Assembly (NCBI GenBank): GCA_014529385.2
Contig: CM043957.1
Location: forward strand, 65,299,003-65,363,002
Direction of reading: 5' to 3'
Length of the DNA stretch: 64,000 nt
From: Adiantum capillus-veneris
Taxonomy: Eukaryota; Streptophyta; Polypodiopsida; Polypodiales; Pteridaceae
Position 1 is the first letter of the stretch. Every line of letters starts with the position of its first letter. Under the pieces are notes generated by a model. That model saw only the letters and a list, made by a program, of their open reading frames with translations. It was not told the DNA's origin and made no database searches. A program made the position numbers and the translations under genes. Below are positions 56,973-64,000 of the stretch, in pieces.

Positions 56973-57077
56973 TGTAAAAACTTGGAATTTCCTTGCCTTA
57001 ATCCTCTGCCCAACCTCCCTTTATAGGCCTTGCCCCTAGGATCCCGTCTCCTTTAGGAGCCGGCCCTTGGCCTGACA
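56973..57077 (-). repeat. 3' LTR of element E
   Basis: 105 bp, minus-strand TGTCAGGCCAAGGGCC to AAGTTTTTACA, with TATA-like CCTATAAAG at 57027-57019. Confidence 0.8.
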
Positions 57078-57256
57078 TTACTCCCCCCTTGGAGAAGAAT
57101 TTTCATCCTCGAAAAAAAGAGTGATGATACACTAATGTTTTCCATAGTGGCATCCTTCATGGATCCAGCTGTTTGCTTAATCGAACACGATTCAGAAGGA
57201 GGTTCAATAAAACCAAGAGTAACATCTTGATTTTCCACATTGTTGTCCATTTGCAA
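57078..57256 (-). other. Terminal ORF remnant of element E
   Basis: Just before the purine tract the minus strand reads NVENQDVTLGFIEPPSES and, in a neighbouring frame, EDENSSPRGGVMSG. The latter resembles the last residues of chromovirus pol, which commonly overlap the purine tract (compare VEDDYVLKGGVMS in element D). It hints that element E descends from a chromovirus that lost its genes. Confidence 0.5.
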
Positions 57257-60200
57257 CCATATGATTGTATCGGATCCTATCTAATCATAGTGTGTAGAAT
57301 CCATATAGAACGCACATGAGCATGCTAAACGCCTTATCACAATAAAGATGTACCCAAAAGAGTACCACTTTCCATGAAAACTAACTTGCCGACATAACTC
57401 ATCAACCAAGTTTAAGTCCTTGACTTGTTCTCAAATTTCATCAGCAAACAACCCCACCATAACTAGTGTTCAAGGTTGAGAACCAAACTTAAACATGAAT
57501 GGACTAAACTGAGTCACAAAGGTGTTTTACGTTATTGTAAGCAACACTACCTAGAGTGATACATTCTTGCTAATTGGATTGCTTGGTGCTAATGTACGTG
57601 CTTTGAATATCCTTCAGCACAAGAGTACACTTGTAAGTTGTAATCTTCCTATTCTCTTCGGATTCTGACAGTATTGAGATTTGTTTTTCCCCACGGTTTA
57701 CAGACAGTCATCCCATAGGACTGGTAAACGGGGATCACAATATCGTACAACATTGCTGAGGAATCAGCAATGTCCTGAATAACCATTATGGTTAATTGGA
57801 AAGATCCACAAACACCCAAACCGAGCCATGACCTCTATTGGTGATTGGTAGAACCCAAAGTAAGCTCATAGAGATACTGCACATAGAGTGAAAAATGCTT
57901 CATAAGCAACAACTTGATGAATATGCATGCCGTTCCAAATCAGTCTTTGCTAAACACTAGGGCCCATAACACCTAGTGTGCATGCATTTAACAAAAAACA
58001 CATTTGAACCATAATAGAAGGTGAAACATTGATCACTTCTAGGTACAAACAATGAAACCTTTTCATTAACAACTCATAGCCTTGCTATATGCATAATCAA
58101 CCATCTGTAATGTTGTTTAGCTGCACTTGTACCTTAACAAGTCATTCTAAGTATCCGACAATTTTTGGCGACCAAAATTGCTCCTTATATGTCGTGCTAA
58201 AAATGGTCTAAAAAACAAATTTGACTAGCACCGAGGGACTTTGTCGTGACATGAAATTGAAATAGTGGGCACCAGTGTCAGTCCCAGAGACGCATGTTTT
58301 GTGGAGTATGTCTCATGTAAGGGTGTCTGAAAAAAAACATCCTTCAAGTACGACATGTACTTGGGCGTGGAGGTAACTGCAAAAACTCTACGATGGAAGT
58401 GAGAGGGACCCTCATTAGCCTTGCTCCACACTGGCTAAATCGAGATCCTTGAGTTCCTAGACCATGTTGTATCCCATGTGACAACATGTGCCAAATAAAC
58501 CCTACAAGTGGGCTGTAACTGCATAATGCAGAAACTTATTTTGAACACCACAGCCCAAATTTCTTGGCTCTTTGATGACCTTGTCTTTTCTTTGAAGAGA
58601 AAACATAGTTTATGCATCCTACATAAAAAAGAAAACCAAAAGAAACAAAACCAAAACAAATGCGTATCTATATCGAAGTGAAAAGCACCTGCCTAAATTT
58701 CCCGTCGGCAAAGGCCTAGGAACATTAATTGAAAATTAGTGTAGTATTACACATGTAACCTTGGGTGTTGCTTTTGAAAACCAGACCCCTTGGGTTAAAC
58801 GTTGCAAGAAAACTGCTCAACTAGCCTTCGATAATATCTTAATTCAACTTTGGAAGTTGAAATTATCCACAAGCCCTTGGCATCTTATGGACTTCGTTCC
58901 TTGAAAGTGCAAGTGTGAAGATTCCAAGAATTGACCAGCACACTTAACAAGTGATTTAATAATCATGAGCTAGGTCTTACCCCAAACTGGACTCATATAG
59001 ACACTCGTAGTGCTAGAGATAAAACAGGAGGTCCATTGAAGTTGGAATCGTAGTCACAACTAGATCTTTTCCGGACCCAAAACTCCATAATCTTGGATTT
59101 TTATGAACAACCGTGCTGTCTGAAATTTTGGTGTCATCTATACACCTTGGTAGAGATAAGCCCTTACGAGTTTAAGACGTTCAAGAACTCAACTACATTT
59201 TTGCACTCAAAGTGTATAGTGCTAAAATAATGCCCAAAAAATCACTAATGGCAAGACTCTTGCTTGTCCATTATAATCGATGGGTACTTAACTGGATAGA
59301 AATGTTCGATCTTGAAATCAATCACTGATAGACTACAAACAAATGGCTCTTAGCCATGCCAAAATAGGTGTCAATAGATGGTGCTTAGCCTTTCCTATTA
59401 CCGCCCTACCCGCATAGAAGTTGGAAAGAGAGAGAGAGAGAGAGAGGATGCTGGGATGAGGAAATCCCCTTATTCTAATGCGTTTTTTAACCTTGTCAAA
59501 TGCTCCAGTGCAGATCATGTCTGTGTCATAGCTTATCCTATAAGCGTACATCAATGTAATTGTACCATGCCCTTGTAGAGAGAGGTACCATAAGTCACAT
59601 CTTGACCCACTTACCTTGTATGTGATCGTGACTATCTAAAAACAACAACAACTAAGCTTGTCCTTGATAAAGTATCTAGTGCTATAGCAAAAGCGTATAC
59701 AATGATGGAGTGTCATACGTCCGGCGGACTAGTATGCCGTGCATACATAGCAAAAAAGAGAATAATAAGCCCTTGGCATCAATGACAGTCTCAACCTTGT
59801 AAGCCGCTGGTATACGTGCCGTGCACGATTACACTGGCATGGATACATCACAGTGCGCCGTTGCAACAACTGTGAGATTATATCCATATAGTGCTAAAGA
59901 TGTGTTCCATTAGCATCGAGCTGAAGTCAATCGAGAATACCGTGGCACAGAAGAGAAGTAGTGCTTCACATGAAGACAAGCAAAGCACTTTGCTTTGTAC
60001 AGATTCTTCGTATGGAATCTGCCCAAGCTCTTTGCTTTGCACAACAGAGAAATCTTTTCCAAATTGAAAAGTAAAACATAGACAAAAACAAACATAATGG
60101 GAGATTGACTAACAATGTTGCCCTGTTGTTGCGAAGTTATCGTGAATCTGGCTCATAACCATATTTGCTGCATGAGTGAGGTAGTTACGTCCTTGTGTGA

Positions 60201-61362
60201 TTCAAAAACCTACAGACATCTTGGGAAGTTTCCCTAAGTTCGTATGCTATTAGCATATTCCCAACTTTGGAAACCGCTATGCAAAATGTCAAAAGGGAAG
60301 CCATGCTTCACATAAGGTATGGAGCCGTGCTCCGCTGTTGGAGGATCATAATCTAGGTTGACTGCATCGATGGCAGACAACGTGCCTAGGAGCTCTCTCC
60401 TAACATTGCTTGCCAACATCGTGAAAGAATAAGTAGTGACCGGCCTTGCCGAGTACCGTAACCTTACAAATCACAGGCCATGCCTGACTTGCTTTTACAT
60501 GCCAAAGGGTGGAATAAACCGTGGCTGTGTAGCCCAACCAGATGATGTTGGCTACACAAGCTTTCCATATGAGCACCATGTACGGAGCCTTGCTTCCTCA
60601 CAGTACGAATGATAGGTCATCACTCGTAGGCCTTGCCAAATTCCTATTCCCTACAAGGCACAGGCCTTGCCTATACATGCTTACATACCAATGTACCTTG
60701 GGCATACGGAGACTGCTCCAATCTAATGAATGGTGCATTGCCGGTATACCCATATATGACCATGTGCTCATGCTCAAGGTCGAAACAAAATTGGAGGAAA
60801 CTTGACCGTGGGCGATCCACCACCTTGTCTATTAGATGCCAGATTGAAAGCACATAGTTTCAACAATCCATATCTAGTGCAACCATAGAACAAAGCGTAC
60901 CTGGATTGTAACCGTTAACAGTGCCAAACTTGTATCGAGAAATTTGTCGTCCCTTTGGCTTCGTAGCTGAAAATTTGTCGTCGCAATGGATTGGAGCCTT
61001 GTTCCTCGCTACATGATGCACTTGCACTTTGTGCTGCTTCCAAAGGCAACAAGGAGTGGATCGACATCACGTGAGAGACTACGAAGCCATGCTTCCATAA
61101 TCAACCTTTTTGATTTACATTGCAAAACAATCAAAATCTCTGTGTTGCTTGCATGCCTTGCATGTTAGGCAACCTTATCTTGTATCAAACTTGAATCTGT
61201 GAAGAGATCTCCATAGAATCCCGATGATCCGTTCGAATGCGCCTTACTCCAAAATTGATGAGATCCCAATCATTAATGTAATACCATCCAAAACCGTTGA
61301 CTTTGGTTTGCAGCCATGCATGCCTTGCATGCTTTACCTTGAAAATCCTTGTAGGTTTGGCC
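57257..61362. other. Interior of element E without recognisable genes
   Basis: Only short frames, none familiar. The sequence is rich in 'ccttgc' and 'catgcc' words. A block of about 70 bp at 60438-60508 ('ggccttgccgagtaccg...cttttacatgcc') is imperfectly repeated at 60629-60690 ('ggccttgccaaattcc...catgcttacatacc'). A short (GA)n lies near 59428-59446. Confidence 0.5.
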
Positions 61363-61387
61363 ATGACGAAGCCCTTGCATTTTTGTA

Positions 61388-61541
61388 GGGCTTTTTGTCG
61401 AGTGGTAGGATTCTTGCTTAGGGTGCAGGATCCCAAGTTCAATACATGACGAAGCCCTTGCATTTTTGTAAGGCTTTTTGTCGAGTGGTAGGATTCTTGC
61501 TTAGGGTGCAAGGGATCCCAAGTTCAATACTTTGAATACCG
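61388..61541 (+). pseudogene. Tandem tRNA-Pro(AGG)-like pseudogenes
   Basis: The copy at 61471-61541 fits a 71-nt tRNA outline: D arm TTGTCGAGTGGTAGGATT, anticodon stem CTTGC, loop TTAGGGT (anticodon AGG) and GCAAG, then T arm CCAAGTTCAATACTTTG. These match plant tRNA-Pro in box A and anticodon arm. The acceptor stem pairs poorly and box B is altered. The copy at 61388-61445 lacks two bases of the anticodon stem and its 3' end. The two belong to an 83-bp tandem duplication (61363-61445, 61446-61531). Probably tRNA-derived or SINE-like, not functional. Confidence 0.5.
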
Positions 61542-62020
61542 ATCGATGGAGCTGCCCACGTCGATGCCGTGCGGGTTACTTGCCGGTCGCTGGTGGACCT
61601 CATAGCCGAGAATAGGAGGGAAAGTGGGGGCGGGAAAACACGGCCCGTGGGCACCCTCCCTTCTTCTTTAAAAATAACCTAATGCCCTTGGCCTTGGGTG
61701 CTCGCTGTGTGAAAGCAAAGCATGCCTGCGATGGCGACGAGCAGCGTTTTGCAAAATAGAGGAGAGAAAGATTCCGCGCGGGGCTTGCACTGTTTCGAGA
61801 TGCTGATGCAATGGGAGTTGCTCCCCTTGTCCTCGCGACCTCGGAGACGTCATTCTTGCCTGCTATCGACACTGTCGCTTGCCTATGGTCTTCAAGCTAC
61901 CTCCCTTCGCCTGCTAAACGGCCATGCCCGCCTGCGAGGTGCTTTTGGCCCTCTTGTTTGCATGAACATGCGAAAGAATGTTCAAAGATCATGAGCACCA
62001 TGCCTTGGTTCCCAAAACTC
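61542..62020 (-). other. GC-richer leader of element E
   Basis: The minus-strand stretch just downstream of the primer site has several short open frames (up to about 90 codons) on both strands. None has a recognisable motif. Confidence 0.4.
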
Positions 62021-62035
62021 ATGCTCTGATACCAA
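62021..62035 (-). promoter_or_regulatory. Primer-binding site of element E
   Basis: Minus-strand TTGGTATCAGAGCAT immediately after the LTR end TTTTACA; complementary to plant initiator tRNA-Met. Confidence 0.9.
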
Positions 62036-62159
62036 TGTAAAACCGTGGAGTTGCCTTGCCTTGATCCTCCGCCCAACCTCCCTTTATAGGACTTGCCCCT
62101 AGGATCCCGTCTCCTTTAGGAGCCGTCCCTTGGCCTCCAGGGTGGCCCTTGGCGTCACA
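62036..62159 (-). repeat. 5' LTR of element E
   Basis: 124 bp, minus-strand TGTGACGCCAAGGGCC to GGTTTTACA, with CCTATAAAGG at 62090-62081. It contains the duplicated word GGCCAAGGG that accounts for its extra length relative to the 3' LTR. Confidence 0.8.
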
Positions 62160-62430
62160 TGCAACATCATTGTGAAAATCCAAATTGGTGAAGTCAATCA
62201 CTCTCTCCTCTTCTTAATTATGTTAAGACATAGTGTTGGTGCTTTGTGAATTAGAAGTTCCTTGTGAAATATAAATATTTTGTGTGAACAATTGGAACTA
62301 TTCCCCTTTGTGAATAAAGAGAAAGCTCTTTGGATCTTACACACCCTAAGTTTAACCTATTCATGCTCAATCCTCGACATTACCTTTCTTAAAAAAGAAA
62401 GAGATAACCTACATATGCTTTGATACCAAT
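62160..62430 (-). other. Leader, gag start and degenerate primer site of element D
   Basis: The minus strand has TTGGTATCAAAGCAT at 62429-62415, one mismatch from the tRNA-Met complement, preceded by TTTGACA, which looks like an LTR end. It is followed by about 230 nt of leader and a short frame (MIDFTNLDFHNDV) that runs into element E. After removal of element E it connects with the gag at 56972 (TTDGIWAIEFLAHKL). Confidence 0.55.
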
Positions 62431-62576
62431 GTCAAAGAATTGGGACTAAGGTGCAACAAAAATTATAGATTAACTAGTGTAATCAATCAATTGTGTAACA
62501 TTGAGCATAGGCGACACAATTGCAGAGCATGCATTAACTTAGATTCAATCACACATCGCACACATGTACTGAAATT

Positions 62577-62632
<56 letters not shown>

Positions 62633-62987
62633 GATTTTGACACCAATTGAGGGCCGGACTTTTTGGAGCCGACCCCCCTCCGAAAGGACTTTGTATTAAT
62701 AAATTCTTCTTCTTCAGAAGAGCTTCTAATCAATAAAACTGACTAATCGCACTTTTGTCTGCACAAATTGAAGAGATGAAAGCTCTAAAATTTGGTAGAG
62801 TCTGCGATTAAAATTTTCACTTAAAACACCTTGTTGAATTCAATCCCAAGGCCCTAAACACCTCGCGGGTGATAGGATCTATGGGGACTAAGCAAAAATC
62901 GGGTTGTAAGGAAGATATGTAAGCATTAAGAAGTAGTAACCTGCATGGTTAAATAGTATAAACTTGAGCAGCCATAACTATAGAGAT

Positions 62988-63074
<87 letters not shown>

Positions 63075-64000
63075 GATGAGCCTTTAGGAGAGCATGGAGA
63101 GATTCTTTTGGCTTAGGATTGCATGGAACTTCTTGAGACAGGATGACAGAGTTTCCCTGCTCTATCTAGCACAGCCCGCGGAAAAATGCAGAAAACTCCC
63201 TTTTGCGGTCCTCAAATGAAAAAACTCTCAACTACAAAGTTATTTATCTTGTCGTTTTCAATAAGCCCTTTTTATGAAAATGCTTTTTTTTGGAGTTAAT
63301 GTAAAAATACTCACCCCTAGGTTCTGAAAAAGCAGTTTCCTATTTTTAAGAGCCACTCCTCTCTCCTTATCTTTTGCATGGGAGACTTGGACCACATCCC
63401 TTATATTCACATAGCTTTAGATTGACAAGTGTAGATAATAACACCTTGGCTCCCATTCCCACCTTTTGGTTATCATTCTCCCGTTCGGAGGCTTTCGGGA
63501 TCCGTTTTGGACTCACTAATATCCCGTCTTTGCCCCATAAGATCTGAAGCAATATGACAAAATTACACACTCAAACCTTGTTTAACAAAGCCTTATACTA
63601 TTAAGACTTGATCTCAACAAAATTAAAAGATTCTTCATGAAGAAGCGCACGAGGAGCTAATATCCACAAGCATCTTAAGCGTAGCATCCCTATGTTATAG
63701 CCTCCATTGTTAACTAATTGCTAATGTCAAATTATTGACCTTCCATGCTTGGTTAATTGCTTATGTCATCTATATTTTTTATATATAATGGAGCTTAAAA
63801 TTTTGAATGAAGGAGAGAGCCTCCACTTGTCACACTTGGTTCATTTCAAAGAAAACCTTTGAAAACATTTCATTTGAAATGCAAAAGTGAAGAGTTAAGT
63901 ACTTAGATGGTAAAAAAAGACTTTCTAATTGATTGCTGACAATGTAAAGTCTAAAGATTGGAACTTAGTCTTGGTAATGTAAAGTCAAAAAAGTAGTACT
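62431..64000. other. Probable LTR-related sequence with microsatellites
   Basis: No genes are seen. (GA)n at 62580-62624 and (GT)n(GA)n at 62989-63070. 63447-63545 repeats the low-coordinate end of the LTR at 52267-52375 ('ggctcccattcccacctt', 'ggctttcgggatccgtttt'). A minus-strand TATATATAAAAAA word lies near 63775-63787. This may be the 5' LTR of element D, or parts of more than one LTR, continuing past the window end. Confidence 0.4.

Larger units (their letters stand above)
56973..62159 (-). mobile_element. Element E: short-LTR, apparently non-autonomous retroelement
   Basis: On the minus strand: a 124-bp LTR (62159-62036), primer site TTGGTATCAGAGCAT (62035-62021), about 4.9 kb without recognisable gag or pol, a purine tract CCAAGGGGGGAGTAA (about 57092-57078) and a 105-bp LTR (57077-56973). 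LTRs share GGCTCCTAAAGGAGACGG, CCTATAAAGGGAGGTTGGGC and a TTTACA end; the 5' LTR has an extra 19-20 bp of local duplication. The flanks are TGCAG and TGCAA, a likely target duplication with one change. It interrupts gag of element D. It would need enzymes from another element. Confidence 0.8.

Overview
The window is nuclear DNA of a land plant and consists almost entirely of transposable elements, integrated viral DNA and decayed gene fragments. Plant markers are primer-binding sites complementary to plant initiator tRNA-Met, caulimovirid pararetrovirus sequence, Ty1/copia and Ty3/gypsy elements (including Tat-like and chromodomain types) and PLS-type pentatricopeptide (PPR) repeats. Abundant GA/CT microsatellites and the wording of the PPR repeats suggest a fern such as a Ceratopteris relative; that is inference from memory, not a search result. 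The only clearly intact long gene is the polyprotein of a young copia element at 46,924-52,102.

Layout. 1-10,055: a rearranged endogenous caulimovirid. On the minus strand, from 6,280 down to 1,353, it reads movement protein, capsid C-terminus, protease, RT, RNase H, promoter, tRNA-Met primer site, and movement protein again, so it is longer than one genome unit; further pieces lie inverted on either side. 10,056-18,636: a short unidentified reading frame, a possible cytochrome P450 remnant, a decayed minus-strand PPR array and dense GA microsatellites. 18,637-21,784: an inverted-repeat element with about 986-bp arms, each carrying a copy of the same 129-residue coiled-coil gene broken by a different mutation. 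22,180-22,790: a gypsy RT fragment. 22,800-28,100: mostly unrecognised.

28,126-36,296: gypsy element A, with about 1.48-kb LTRs, leader ORFs, gag, protease and pol interrupted by one frameshift and two in-frame stops. 36,362-37,213: a copia-type solo LTR with a perfect TGAGA target duplication. 37,960-39,678: minus-strand copia RT/RNase H remnant. 39,679-44,053: Tat-like gypsy element B with an archaeal-type second RNase H, its first RNase H split by a 651-bp foldback element flanked by TCATC. 45,800-52,262: gypsy element C, its integrase split by the young copia element (identical 227-bp LTRs, GCTAG target duplication). 52,267-62,430: minus-strand chromovirus D, its gag split by element E, a roughly 5.2-kb element with 105-124-bp LTRs, a tRNA-Met primer site and no recognisable gag or pol, carrying a duplicated tRNA-Pro-like sequence. 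62,431-64,000: probable LTR-related sequence and microsatellites.

No host pathway is encoded. The genes are the replication and integration machinery of separate elements, and the main story is order of insertion: caulimovirid and old gypsy DNA, then nested copia, foldback and short-LTR elements, with decay by frameshifts, deletions and stop codons of the CGA-to-TGA type.
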